Shown: one piece after another, positions 17,414 to 26,100 of the stretch
Numbering within the stretch: position 1 is the stretch's first letter
Layout of the letters: each line of letters starts with the position of its first letter
DNA from: Dehalococcoidia bacterium
GTDB taxonomy: Bacteria; Chloroflexota; Dehalococcoidia; Dehalococcoidales; Fen-1064
DNA: 64,000 nucleotides
Direction of reading: 5' to 3'
Assembly (NCBI GenBank): GCA_011170375.1
Contig: DUEV01000014.1
Coordinates: 51,702-115,701 of the forward strand
Program-made: the position numbers and the translations under genes
Notes under the pieces: generated by a model
Databases searched by the model: none
What the model saw: the letters and a program-made list of their open reading frames with translations, nothing else
What the model was told of the DNA's origin: nothing

Positions 17414-18841
17414 CTACTCCCTAACCGGTTTTATTTTCCAGAAGTAGCTCTTAGCATTATCTGCGGTCCTTGTCATTCTGAAGGTCATCTCGACATCCAT
17501 ACCCACTTTGCACTCTTCGGGGTCACGGTCGACCAAGTCGAAAAGACCTCTACCGCCTCCTTCGAAGTTAACCACAGCTCGTGTCATCGGTGGATTGATA
17601 CCGCCACCGAGAAAATCGTGACTGAAGGTAACAACCTTACCTGTTTTATCGGAGAAACGATAGGGCTCGAAGTTGTCCTTTGCCTGGCACTCAAGACAGA
17701 CATGAGCACGCATTGAGGAGCCCCTCATATATAGTTGTACAGTGCCACAGTTCCGGCACTTCACGCCATAGAGAGCCAGGCCGAGTTTACGCTCTCTCCA
17801 CTCCGCCGACATGGATATGCCGCCGCGAGCACGTACCTGAGTCGGTACGATATCACGCCAGCGCATGTACTTTCCATAGTTATCTAGTGTTCCTTTAATA
17901 GCCAGATGGCGTTTGATAGCCCTTCTGTCCTTGATTTTCTCAATCTGGTCAGTTATTTTCAGCACAACGGCATCACAGCCGGTACCCCAAGAGACCATCA
18001 GGAACCTCTCGCCTGGCTTGGCATCTTCCAGCGCCGAAATCAGCATCATCAGCGGCTGTGCTACCCCCGTATTACCCACGTTATCGAGAAGTGGGTCTTG
18101 CACCTGCTCGGGTGCGAATCCCATTCTCCTGGCCAGGCCGCCCTGTGCCCTGGCATTGGCACCAGCGATACAGGCCTTGCTGATGTCCTGGGGTGTCAGG
18201 TTCAGTTTTTCCATGAGTTTCTTGACCACTTCAGCGGGTATCTGGCTGTAACCGGCATCACGGCCAAAACGGTCCTCCCAGGAGCGAATGAACTCATCAC
18301 CATCCATTCTCCAGTAATCTGCTAAATCGTCCGAGTAGGTAACACTACCTTCAATCTCAACCGCTACTGCGTCATTTCCCACCAGGAAGGCAGCAGCACC
18401 ATCACCCAGAGCCTGTTCATGCTCCCCCCCAGGAGTTCCCATACGCAGGTCAGAAGCGGTAACTAGGATATTTCCGAGCGAACCTGCGTTCACCGCATCC
18501 ACAGCTGCCATGAGGGCACTGACACCTGCCCTGAGTGAATTACCAAAATCAGCATTCCGCACATCACGGCGAAAGTCAAGGGCATTTGAAACTATGTTTG
18601 AGCCCAACCGCTCGAGATAGGGAGGAGTAGTAGTTGCCAGGTAGACAGCATCAACGGCCTGCGGGTCAGTACCTTTCAGGCAGTCGATACCAGCAGACAC
18701 CGACATACTGACAGCGTCTTCATCATAACCGGCTATGGCCAATTCACCACGTCCACCACCACGCCCCCAAGCGGCCGAGATAACACTTCGGGGCATCCTG
18801 TAATACGGAATGTAAGCTCCATAAGATTTAATACCTGCCAT
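17414..18841 (-). CDS. HMG-CoA-synthase-like protein fused to a DUF35 domain
   Basis: 475 residues. The first 330 or so follow the archaeal-type HMG-CoA synthase/ketosynthase fold (GIKSYGAYIPYYR, VGNTGVAQPLMMLISAL, MVSWGTGCDAVVLKI). The last 120 are a DUF35 zinc ribbon (CRNC ... CLEC) plus OB fold (FSHDFLGGGINPPMTRAVVN). The usual catalytic Cys is not found: its position (about 103) reads NSLRAG instead of ACKAG. The usual Glu and His positions also look replaced. In archaea the synthase, thiolase and DUF35 protein form one channelling complex; here two of them are fused and the thiolase is next. TAAGGAGGAAAA precedes the ATG. Activity is uncertain. Confidence 0.8.
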   Translation of the reverse strand: MAGIKSYGAYIPYYRMPRSVISAAWGRGGGRGELAIAGYDEDAVSMSVSAGIDCLKGTDPQAVDAVYLATTTPPYLERLGSNIVSNALDFRRDVRNADFGNSLRAGVSALMAAVDAVNAGSLGNILVTASDLRMGTPGGEHEQALGDGAAAFLVGNDAVAVEIEGSVTYSDDLADYWRMDGDEFIRSWEDRFGRDAGYSQIPAEVVKKLMEKLNLTPQDISKACIAGANARAQGGLARRMGFAPEQVQDPLLDNVGNTGVAQPLMMLISALEDAKPGERFLMVSWGTGCDAVVLKITDQIEKIKDRRAIKRHLAIKGTLDNYGKYMRWRDIVPTQVRARGGISMSAEWRERKLGLALYGVKCRNCGTVQLYMRGSSMRAHVCLECQAKDNFEPYRFSDKTGKVVTFSHDFLGGGINPPMTRAVVNFEGGGRGLFDLVDRDPEECKVGMDVEMTFRMTRTADNAKSYFWKIKPVRE

Positions 18842-18930
18842 TTTTCCTCCTTAAGATAGTACTACCATCCAGACTACAACGCAGCTATCATTTAGCATAA
18901 ATAACATTTTACTTTCCGGCATTAAATATA

Positions 18931-19644
18931 TCAAGCGGAGGCAAGCGCAAGGGTCGACCTGAGGTCAAGCCTGATACCGGGCCCCATGGTTGTGGTAATA
19001 AAAGCTGACCTGACATACTGCCCTTTAGCGCCACTGGGCTTCGCCTTCATAACTGCATCAATTATTGCCGATAGGTTCTCTACCAGTTTTTCTTTGTCGA
19101 AGCTAACTTTACCCAGAGGCAGATGGATGATAGCCGTCCGGTCCAGCTTGAACTCCACCCTACCCTTACGAGCGTCCTCAATCACTCTGGGCAGATCCTC
19201 CGTCGGTACAACTGTGCCGGACTTGGGATTGGGCATCAGCCCTCTTCTCCCCAGTACCCGACCAAGCCTCCCCACTTTACTCATCATATCGGGGGTAGCA
19301 ATAGCAGTATCAAACTCGACCCAACCCTCCTCTATCTTCTTCGCTAGTTCATCAGCACCGACATAATCCGCTCCGGCGTTCTCAGCGTTCCTGGCAGCTT
19401 CACCTTGAGCAAAGACCAGGACACGCACTGATTTGCCAAGACCATGCGGTAGAAGGGCGACACCACGAACCTGCTGACTAGCATTACGAGGGTCAAGTCC
19501 CATCCGAAGATGAAGCTCGACGGTCTCATCAAATTGGGCGGATGCCGCCTGCTTGGCAAGGTCAACAGCCTCCTCGGGTGAGTAGGCCTTCATTCTATCA
19601 ACCTGCTGGCATGCTCCCAGGTATCTCTTCCCGTGCTTCGTCAT
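18931..19644 (-). CDS. rplA: Ribosomal protein L1
   Basis: 237 residues, standard length. [11 protein letters not shown] start, [24 protein letters not shown] and the C-terminal [10 protein letters not shown] segments are conserved L1 features. L1 forms the mobile L1 stalk and binds 23S rRNA and its own mRNA. Its start overlaps the rplK stop by 4 bases. Confidence 0.98.
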   Translation of the reverse strand: MTKHGKRYLGACQQVDRMKAYSPEEAVDLAKQAASAQFDETVELHLRMGLDPRNASQQVRGVALLPHGLGKSVRVLVFAQGEAARNAENAGADYVGADELAKKIEEGWVEFDTAIATPDMMSKVGRLGRVLGRRGLMPNPKSGTVVPTEDLPRVIEDARKGRVEFKLDRTAIIHLPLGKVSFDKEKLVENLSAIIDAVMKAKPSGAKGQYVRSAFITTTMGPGIRLDLRSTLALASA

Positions 19645-20069
19645 TCCTGTTCTATCTCAATCCCCATACTTCGTGCCGTGCCGGCAACAATTCGCTCGGC
19701 AGCCTCGATACTGGTAGCGTTTAAATCCTTGGCCTTTAATTCAGCTATCTCACGCAGCTTCTCTTGCGATAGCTTGGTGAGTTGCTCGCGCCCGGCAGCA
19801 CCAGACCCCTTCTCTACTCCAAGAGCCTTCTTCAACAGGTCGGTAGTCGGTGGTGTCTTGGTGACGAATGTGAATGACCCGTCTTTATAGGCAGTTATCT
19901 CCACCGGGACAATAGACCCTGCTTGGGACGCAGTACGTTCGTTGTACTCCTTGCAAAAGCCCATAATGTTAACCCCGTGCTGACCAAGGGCCGGCCCAAC
20001 CGGTGGTGCCGGGTTCGCCTTACCAGCTTCAATCTGGAGCTTAATTATAGCTTTAACTTCCTTTGCCAC
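19641..20069 (-). CDS. rplK: Ribosomal protein L11
   Basis: 142 residues, standard length. [20 protein letters not shown] and [15 protein letters not shown] are diagnostic of L11, which with 23S rRNA forms the GTPase-associated centre. It overlaps rplA by 4 bases (ATGA) and follows nusG by 21 bases. Confidence 0.98.
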   Translation of the reverse strand: MAKEVKAIIKLQIEAGKANPAPPVGPALGQHGVNIMGFCKEYNERTASQAGSIVPVEITAYKDGSFTFVTKTPPTTDLLKKALGVEKGSGAAGREQLTKLSQEKLREIAELKAKDLNATSIEAAERIVAGTARSMGIEIEQE

Positions 20070-20090
20070 CCTGCCTCCAATCTTAGATAG

Positions 20091-20636
20091 CTAGAGCTTC
20101 TCCACCTGGAGAAAATCGAGTTCTACCGGCGTTTCACGTCCAAAAAGGGACAGAAGCACCTTGACCTTACCTTTTTCGGTCCCGATTTCATCCACGATGC
20201 CAACGAAATCGGTAAAGGGTCCGTCCGTTACCCGGACACTCTGCCCCGGCCGAAAACCGACCTTCACCTTGGGTGTTTCGGCACGCATCTGTTTCAGAAT
20301 CTTCTCCGTTTCCTCTTCAGAGAGCGGCACTGGTTTACCCCCGCTCCCGACGAAACCGGTAACCCCAGGGGTATTACGGACAATATTCCAGCTTTGGTCA
20401 GACATGACCATCTCGACAAGGATATACCCCGGCAGTATCTTCCTGGATATAGTGCGCCTTTGCCCACCCCGGATCTCCACCTCATCCTCTGTGGGTATTA
20501 TGACCTGGGCAACCTCACCTTCGGCATCCATAAATTTGACCCGCTGTTCCAAATTCTTTTTAACCCGCTCCTCATATCCGGAGTAGGTATGAATTACGAA
20601 CCAGTCCTTCCCGTTATCGCTCACACGCACCCTCAC
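20091..20636 (-). CDS. nusG: Transcription antitermination factor NusG
   Basis: 181 residues, with an N-terminal NGN domain (WFVIHTYSGYEERVKKNLEQ; ILPGYILVEM) and a C-terminal KOW domain (VRVTDGPFTDFVGIVDEI). NusG binds RNA polymerase and links it to the ribosome or Rho. The first codon is a GTG at 20636; another GTG 12 bases later, with GAGGGTG before it, is an alternative start. Confidence 0.97.
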   Translation of the reverse strand: MRVRVSDNGKDWFVIHTYSGYEERVKKNLEQRVKFMDAEGEVAQVIIPTEDEVEIRGGQRRTISRKILPGYILVEMVMSDQSWNIVRNTPGVTGFVGSGGKPVPLSEEETEKILKQMRAETPKVKVGFRPGQSVRVTDGPFTDFVGIVDEIGTEKGKVKVLLSLFGRETPVELDFLQVEKL

Positions 20637-20684
20637 TCAGATGAAGACCCGGAAAATCAAGCGCACCTCTTAGTCATGGCGCCC

Positions 20685-20930
20685 TTAACCACCCAGGAGA
20701 AGTTTATTAACCAGACTACTGAAGCCGAGGTCAATCAGCCCCAGAATAACACCCATGCTGATAGCAACCAGCAAAACAAGCCCAGTGAGATAGGCGGCCT
20801 CCCGCCTGGTTAACCAGGTCACCTTCCTCATTTCGGCGATGGTGTCAGTGATAAACCTAAATCTAGAAGGACGCCTAGCGGGAGCGGCAGGACGTTTCGT
20901 AGAAGTGCTTGAACGTTTGGCAGATGGCAT
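20685..20930 (-). CDS. secE: Preprotein translocase subunit SecE
   Basis: 81 residues. A basic Ser/Arg-rich N-terminus is followed by the SecE amphipathic helix (FITDTIAEMRKVTWLTRREA) and a single membrane helix. SecE clamps SecY in the inner-membrane Sec channel. It lies between rpmG and nusG, the classical arrangement. Confidence 0.95.
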   Translation of the reverse strand: MPSAKRSSTSTKRPAAPARRPSRFRFITDTIAEMRKVTWLTRREAAYLTGLVLLVAISMGVILGLIDLGFSSLVNKLLLGG

Positions 20931-20945
20931 AGCTTTCGCCTCTAG

Positions 20946-21113
20946 CTACCTCACTTCGCGGTGAAGGGTATGCACACGACAGCGTGGGCAATATTTCTTT
21001 AATTCCAGCCGCTGTGAATCATTCCTTCGGTTCTTTGTGGTCGTATATGTCCTCTCCTTGCACTCCGGACAGGCAAGGTGGATGATAACTCTAGCCTCAG
21101 TCTTTCTGGCCAT
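20946..21113 (-). CDS. rpmG: Ribosomal protein L33
   Basis: 55 residues: [18 protein letters not shown] start, [20 protein letters not shown] and CPRC. The two CxxC pairs make this the zinc-binding form of L33, consistent with the tuf-rpmG-secE-nusG order. The start is one base from the tuf stop. Confidence 0.95.
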   Translation of the reverse strand: MARKTEARVIIHLACPECKERTYTTTKNRRNDSQRLELKKYCPRCRVHTLHREVR

Positions 21114-21114
21114 T

Positions 21115-22323
21115 TTATTCGAGAATCTTGGTAAAGGTACCAGCCCCTACCGTCCGACCTCCCTCACGAATCGCGAAACGTAATCCTGTCTCCAGAGCCA
21201 CCGGGTAAATGAGTTTTATCTTCATAGTCACATTGTCACCGGGCATAACCATCTCCGCACCCTCTGGCAGCTCAATAGAGCCGGTAACATCCGTGGTCCT
21301 TATGTAGAACTGAGGCCGGTAGCCGTTAAAGAAGGGGGTATGCCGCCCTCCTTCGTCCTTGCTCAGGACATATACCTGCCCCTCAGCATAGGTGTGGGGT
21401 TTGATAGTACCCGGCGCTGCCAGTACCTGTCCCCGCTCGATATCGGTACGCTCAACCCCCCTGAGGAGAGCCCCGATAGCATCACCCGGCTCGGCTTCAT
21501 CAAGCGTTTTGTGGAACATCTCGAGTCCGGTTACCACCACCTTACGTGGCTCGTGATGCAGACCGACGATTTCGACTTCCTGGCCAACCTTGATAACACC
21601 CCTCTCAACCCTCCCCGTAGGTACGGTACCACGACCCTTGATGCTGAACACGTCCTCTACCTGCATTAAGAAGGGTTGGTCTTTAGGTCTTACGGGCGTC
21701 GGAATGTATTCATCCACCTCGTCCATCAGCTTCAAAATGGGCCCACACCATTCACACTCAGGCTTACCACAGCCACACTCCAACGCCTTGAGGGCACTCA
21801 CTCTTACTACCGGTATCTCATCACCAGGGAAGTTATATTTAGTGAGCAATTCCCGGAGCTCCATTTCTACCAGTTCTAAGAGCTCCTCATCGTCCATCAT
21901 GTCTACCTTGTTAAGAGCGACGACAATGCGTGGGACTTCCACCTGGCGCGCAAGCAGGATGTGCTCACGGGTCTGGGGCATCGGACCATCCGGGGCGCTG
22001 ACCACCAGAATCGCCCCGTCCATCTGAGCGGCACCGGTGATCATGTTTTTGATGAAGTCGGCATGCCCGGGACAGTCAATATGAGCATAATGCCGCTTAG
22101 CTGTCTCATACTCAATATGAGCAATCGCAATCGTCAGCCCACGGGCCTTCTCTTCCGGAGCATTATCGATGCTATCGAAGGAGCGGAAGCCAGTAGCTCC
22201 AACACCGGCTTTGGAGAGCACCAGCGTTATTGCCGAAGTGAGCGTTGTCTTGCCGTGATCGACGTGACCAATTGTGCCTACATTGCAATGCGGCTTAGTC
22301 CTCTCAAACTTCTGTTTTGCCAT
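21115..22323 (-). CDS. tuf: Elongation factor Tu
   Basis: 402 residues. [10 protein letters not shown] (G1), DCPGHADF (G3) and NKVDMMDD (G4) are intact, with standard domains 2 and 3. EF-Tu delivers aminoacyl-tRNA to the ribosome. A four-cysteine insert ([11 protein letters not shown]) interrupts the G domain before the [10 protein letters not shown] segment and could bind zinc. Switch I reads RGLTIAIAH where most bacteria have RGITINTAH. Four tRNA genes lie directly upstream on the same strand. Confidence 0.97.
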   Translation of the reverse strand: MAKQKFERTKPHCNVGTIGHVDHGKTTLTSAITLVLSKAGVGATGFRSFDSIDNAPEEKARGLTIAIAHIEYETAKRHYAHIDCPGHADFIKNMITGAAQMDGAILVVSAPDGPMPQTREHILLARQVEVPRIVVALNKVDMMDDEELLELVEMELRELLTKYNFPGDEIPVVRVSALKALECGCGKPECEWCGPILKLMDEVDEYIPTPVRPKDQPFLMQVEDVFSIKGRGTVPTGRVERGVIKVGQEVEIVGLHHEPRKVVVTGLEMFHKTLDEAEPGDAIGALLRGVERTDIERGQVLAAPGTIKPHTYAEGQVYVLSKDEGGRHTPFFNGYRPQFYIRTTDVTGSIELPEGAEMVMPGDNVTMKIKLIYPVALETGLRFAIREGGRTVGAGTFTKILE

Positions 22324-22345
22324 TAAAGACCCCCTTCTTTGTCCA

Positions 22346-22418
22346 AGCCCACAACCAGATTCGAACTGGTGACCTTACCCTTACCAAGGGTATGCTCTTC
22401 CTACTGAGCTATGTGGGC
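22346..22418 (-). tRNA. tRNA-Thr(GGT)
   Basis: Minus-strand cloverleaf with acceptor GCCCACA/TGTGGGC, D-arm TAGCTCAGTAGG, anticodon stem TACCC/GGGTA with loop TTGGTAA (anticodon GGT) and T-loop AGTTCGAATCT. CCA is not encoded. It lies 23 bases before tuf. Confidence 0.93.
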
Positions 22419-22462
22419 GCCGGTTCTATTTATTATACAGAATTATACACTACAGTCCAAGT

Positions 22463-22549
22463 TGGTGGAGGGGGCAGGATTCGAACCTGCGTAGCCCTAA
22501 GGGCGACAGATTTACAGTCTGCTCCGATTAACCACTCCGGCACCCCTCC
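22463..22549 (-). tRNA. tRNA-Tyr(GTA)
   Basis: Class II tRNA with long variable arm (CGCCCTTAGGGCTACG), acceptor GGAGGGG/CCCCTCC, anticodon loop with GTA (CTGTAAA), T-loop GGTTCGAATCC and encoded CCA at 22463-22465. Confidence 0.93.
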
Positions 22550-22575
22550 ACGTATCACCACTACACACCACACCC

Positions 22576-22649
22576 AGCCTGAGGAGGGATTCGAACCCAC
22601 GACCTGCTGTTTACAAGACAGCTGCTCTAACCAACTGAGCTACTCAGGC
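22576..22649 (-). tRNA. tRNA-Thr(TGT)
   Basis: Acceptor GCCTGAG/CTCAGGC, D-arm TAGCTCAGTTGG, anticodon stem GCTGT/ACAGC with loop CTTGTAA (anticodon TGT), T-loop GGTTCGAATCC. CCA not encoded. Confidence 0.92.
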
Positions 22650-22723
22650 ATCAATATTACAGCGCTAACCACTGACCTCCAAACTTGCGTATTATAGAAA
22701 TGTACCCAATAAAAAGTCAAGTA

Positions 22724-22799
22724 TGGTAGCGCATACCGGATTCGAACCGGTGATCTCCTCCTTGAGAGGGAGGTGTCCTAACCGCTAGACGAATGCGCC
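22724..22799 (-). tRNA. tRNA-Glu(CTC)
   Basis: Acceptor GGCGCAT/ATGCGCT with a G-U first pair, D-arm TCGTCTAGCGGTTAGGAC, anticodon stem CCTCC/GGAGG with loop CTCTCAA (anticodon CTC), T-loop GGTTCGAATCC and encoded CCA at 22724-22726. First gene of the tRNA-tuf unit. Confidence 0.9.
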
Positions 22800-22932
22800 A
22801 CAAATACCCAGTTCCTAAATCAAAATAGCCCGCAACTCAGGACACCTATCAACCTTTTACGACCCGCCCCCGCCCCGAAGCTGCGTGAGCTACTCAGGAA
22901 ATCAGTGATTTAATAATTCCCAGTTAACGGCT

Positions 22933-22962
22933 ATTATACCAGTGGAAGCCATGGCAAGACAA
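22933..22962 (-). promoter_or_regulatory. Promoter of the tRNA-tuf-ribosomal unit
   Basis: On the minus strand: TTGTCT (22962-22957), an 18-base spacer and an extended TGG-TATAAT -10 (22938-22933). It lies about 130 bases before tRNA-Glu. The interval 22800-23037 holds no gene, but it contains CCTGAGTAGCTC, a 12-base match to the 5' end of tRNA-Thr(TGT). Confidence 0.6.
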
Positions 22963-23037
22963 GGTTCAAGTTCAATAACGGGAACTTTACCTGACAGGTC
23001 CTGAGTTTACAGCAGCTTCTATTGTCAAAATGAGTCC

Positions 23038-24504
23038 CTAATTCGGTACTCTCAGTATTACAGTGGTGCCTTTGCCAGGCTCTGACTGCACAATCAGTGT
23101 ACCCTCAACAAGGCGCGCCCTTTCCCTCATGCCTACTATGCCCAGTTTACCAGACTGAACGAGTTCACTAGTCCTCTGCGGGATATTGAAGCCACGACCA
23201 TCATCACTAATAATCAGTGTCAATGCTGCATCGTCAATGTCTATGCTCATGCTGACCGCCGATGCGTTGGAATGTCTCCTGACGTTGTTGATGACTTCCT
23301 GCGCAACTCGGAAAATAATCAGCTCCTTCTCCGGCGCAAGGCGGCGCTGTTCTCCGTTGATATTCATAGTGGTAGTAATTCTGTGCTGTCCCTCCAGATC
23401 ACTCAGCAGCCACTCCAAGGCTGGGACCAATCCCAGATCATCCAGTATCGAAGGCCTGAGGTCCTGACTAAAACGACGTACTTCTTCCAATGCAGAATCA
23501 GCTACTACACGTAACTTTTGCAAACGCTCTGCCAGAGCTTGCGGTAGCTCGCTTTCGCCAGCCGAAAGCGAAGCAATGTCACGAGATAAACCGGCCAGCA
23601 TCTGGGCTGTCTCATCGTGGAGTTCCCGTGAGATGCGTAAACGCTCATCCTCCTGTGCCCGGGTCACCTGGGTGATGTAGTACTCCATATTCTTGCGGAG
23701 GCGTATTTCCTCAGTCACATCCAGTGCTATTACCTGGAGGCCAACTATCTGGTCACCACTGAGCAGGGGATTTACAGCCAATCTAACATATGCTTCAGCG
23801 CCATCCTTCTTGATCAGACGAAGCTCTTCGGTGCTGCTTACGGTACGGCCTCCCAATCCTTCAGAGAGGATTTCCCTGACTATCTCCGTGTCGAAATTCG
23901 AGAAGAGCCCGTATATAGGGGTATTCATCAGACTTTCCTGGGTACGCCCGGTAAGTAGCTCACATGTCTTGTTTAAGGAAATTATCTCTCCGGTGGTAGA
24001 GCAGACAAATATTGCCTCGCCGGCGCTCTCAAATAGGCCCCGGTAACGTTCCTCAGTAAGTTGCAGTTGTTGTTGCTGCTCTCGAACGGTGTCCAATGAC
24101 CGTATTAGCTCCTGCTGCGCGTCTTCCAGGCGGTGTACTGCTCGCTGCTGTCGGTCAATCAACCAGCTCACGAGAAGTCCCATGGCCAGAAAGGCGATTG
24201 TTTCGGCTATTGCTTCTGGCCTTTGAGTGGAGATAAAGAGGGCTCGGGGCAGGAGTCCAAGACTCACCACGGTAGCGATAATAACACCGCCGCGTAGCCG
24301 GAAGATGAAGGCTGCGTATGCCACCGGGATGATTGACAGGATACGATGTGTTGAATAGCGTGCTAGCTGTATCGGAGCGTCTGTAACAATATCCTGGAGT
24401 ACCGGAATATGGTCAGCGTAATAGATAACTGCCCCAATAACCATAATGACGAGTATGATCCAGAGATGGGGTGTTTTTAAGGTCTGCTTGATTTCAACCT
24501 TCAC
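23038..24504 (-). CDS. PAS-containing NarL-type sensor histidine kinase
   Basis: 488 residues. Roughly four membrane helices occupy 15-125, then a coiled coil, a PAS domain (RYRGLFESAGEAIFVCSTTG), a HisKA_3 box (RLRISRELHDETAQML, phospho-acceptor His) and an HATPase_c domain with N box EVINNVRRHSNA and G box DDGRGFN. It senses an unknown signal and phosphorylates the response regulator encoded 23 bases upstream. The first six residues and a lack of signal peptide suggest a MASE-like membrane input rather than a periplasmic sensor. Confidence 0.92.
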   Translation of the reverse strand: MKVEIKQTLKTPHLWIILVIMVIGAVIYYADHIPVLQDIVTDAPIQLARYSTHRILSIIPVAYAAFIFRLRGGVIIATVVSLGLLPRALFISTQRPEAIAETIAFLAMGLLVSWLIDRQQRAVHRLEDAQQELIRSLDTVREQQQQLQLTEERYRGLFESAGEAIFVCSTTGEIISLNKTCELLTGRTQESLMNTPIYGLFSNFDTEIVREILSEGLGGRTVSSTEELRLIKKDGAEAYVRLAVNPLLSGDQIVGLQVIALDVTEEIRLRKNMEYYITQVTRAQEDERLRISRELHDETAQMLAGLSRDIASLSAGESELPQALAERLQKLRVVADSALEEVRRFSQDLRPSILDDLGLVPALEWLLSDLEGQHRITTTMNINGEQRRLAPEKELIIFRVAQEVINNVRRHSNASAVSMSIDIDDAALTLIISDDGRGFNIPQRTSELVQSGKLGIVGMRERARLVEGTLIVQSEPGKGTTVILRVPN

Positions 24505-24527
24505 CTAGGGCCCCCACATGCCGCTTT

Positions 24528-25193
24528 CTAAGTGATATCATCAGAGGTAAGCCAGCCCCTTCCAAAGGCCTGTATGGTTGCTTCGGTTCTGGAACCCACA
24601 TTCATCTTCCGAAATATATTGGCTAGGTGAGACTGCACTGTTCGGCGGCTCAGATAGAGCTTGTCGGCAATATCTTGGTTATTCATACCCGTGGCCGCTA
24701 GTCTCAGTATCTCCATCTCCCGCTTGCTAAGGTCACTTGGTTGAGGTACTACCTCAGTTGCTGGTTTCAAATTAGCAATGCGGCTAAAGACCTTTTGTGC
24801 AATGGACGGGTGGAGTACGGCTTCACCATCGTGGACGGCACGAATGGCATTGGCAAGCTCTTTACCGCTGACGTTCTTGAGTAGATATCCAGCAGCTCCA
24901 GCCTCAAGCAAGGTAAACACGTACTGGTCATCATCATAGGCGGTAAGGATAAGAATTGCGGTTGCCGGACAACTTGCTTTAACCTGTTTCGTCGCCTCGA
25001 TGCCATTGACTTTAGGCATGGCGATATCGATCAGGGCAACGTGGGGGGAGAGCTGAGTGACCAGCTTGACCGCCTCCTCACCATCACTGGCTTCCCCGAT
25101 GACCTCCATGTCAGGTTCTTGCTCTATCAGATTGCGGGTCCCTTCACGAAACAGAACATGGTCGTCAGCAATAATTACCTTTATCTTACTCAT
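24528..25193 (-). CDS. NarL/LuxR-family response regulator
   Basis: 221 residues. The receiver domain has acidic residues DDH and phospho-acceptor Asp in VALIDIAMPKVNG, the conserved LTAYDDD and the Lys of YLLKNVSG. A LuxR helix-turn-helix follows (LSKREMEILRLAATGMNNQD ... SRRTVQSHLANIFRKMNV). Partner of the kinase immediately downstream; the genes are in one operon, regulator first. Target genes are unknown. Confidence 0.94.
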   Translation of the reverse strand: MSKIKVIIADDHVLFREGTRNLIEQEPDMEVIGEASDGEEAVKLVTQLSPHVALIDIAMPKVNGIEATKQVKASCPATAILILTAYDDDQYVFTLLEAGAAGYLLKNVSGKELANAIRAVHDGEAVLHPSIAQKVFSRIANLKPATEVVPQPSDLSKREMEILRLAATGMNNQDIADKLYLSRRTVQSHLANIFRKMNVGSRTEATIQAFGRGWLTSDDIT

Positions 25194-25475
25194 CTACCAG
25201 CTGCCCACTTCTATAAGCTTGAATACCATTTGTTTCATTTTACAATGAGCGGCACACCAATTCAAAATGGGTAGCCTGGCTCCAATGTAAAAACAGCTTC
25301 CCATCTTATCATTTTCCGCAGGCTACACACATTGCCTAAGCACAGAATCAGCCACGTATACTCAGCAGAATGAGTCGGCTGGCGGATGAACGTTCTCCTC
25401 GCTGATGCTAGTCTGTATCTAGTGGGAGAAATGCTCAACATAGTCCTGCTTCTTGATGGCCCAGGTGCTTGACTA

Positions 25476-25742
25476 ATGTATAAACAACCGGAAGAAAATT
25501 CGAGAGCCCTGTCGGGAGGCGAAGCTATTCTGGAAATACTGGCCAGGGCAGCTGACGACCAGAAGTTTCTAGCGCGGTTGGCAGAGAACCCGCACAAAGT
25601 ACTCGGGGAGTATAACCTCACCCTGGAAGAGAGAGCGGCTTTGGCCAGGGGTGATGTTATAAAAATTGAGGCGTGGGTAGGACAGCTGGACGAACGACTA
25701 AGAACCTGGTTCAAGGTGAGACTAACACAGGAAAGGTGGTGA
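25476..25742 (+). CDS. Os1348-like NHLP-clan small protein (possible RiPP precursor)
   Basis: 88 residues. ILARAADDQKFLARLAENPH followed by LEEYNLTLEERAALA-like sequence (here LGEYNLTLEERAAL) resembles the Nif11/nitrile-hydratase-leader clan, in particular the Os1348 group common in Chloroflexota. Such proteins have a leader-like helical domain, and some are precursors of ribosomal peptides. No Gly-Gly cleavage site or Cys/Ser-rich core is present: the tail is RTWFKVRLTQERW. It sits 6 bases before a zinc-ribbon gene. No modification enzyme is nearby, so a precursor role is unproven. Confidence 0.6.
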   Translation: MYKQPEENSRALSGGEAILEILARAADDQKFLARLAENPHKVLGEYNLTLEERAALARGDVIKIEAWVGQLDERLRTWFKVRLTQERW

Positions 25743-25748
25743 GCGTTC

Positions 25749-25958
25749 ATGTTCTGGCTGAAAGCATGTCCCAGATGTAAAGGTGACCTGTATTTGGACA
25801 TTAATTCACGTGGGAAAGATATAGTGTGTCTTCAATGTGGTTACAGAAGATATATCCTCACACCAGGTGAGCATCGGCCAGTAAGAGGTTACAGGTATAC
25901 TCAGCGTATGCCCCGTTATCAAGAGCCGACTAAAGGTAGAGTACCTATAACACTATGA
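25749..25958 (+). CDS. Small zinc-ribbon protein
   Basis: 69 residues. CPRC (about 8-11) and CLQC (about 27-30) form a zinc ribbon, followed by a basic, Tyr/Arg-rich tail. AAAGGTGGTGA lies before the ATG. It is probably cotranscribed with the preceding small gene. A similar CPRC/CLQC protein is encoded at 29990-30187. Function unknown. Confidence 0.7.
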   Translation: MFWLKACPRCKGDLYLDINSRGKDIVCLQCGYRRYILTPGEHRPVRGYRYTQRMPRYQEPTKGRVPITL

Positions 25959-26100
25959 GCATAACAAGAAATAGAATGGAATCTGGATTACTAAGCAAAT
26001 CCGGCCACTTTGGATGATTATAAGCTGGCCAAAGCCGTGCTTCATCGTGTCAAGACACTACTGCTGATAAAGACTAGATAGACTAGACAGGAAGCGAGAC

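Noticed and set aside
22886..22897. 12-base match to the tRNA-Thr(TGT) 5' end upstream of the tRNA cluster
   Set aside because: Too short to call a tRNA fragment or attachment site; no second half found.
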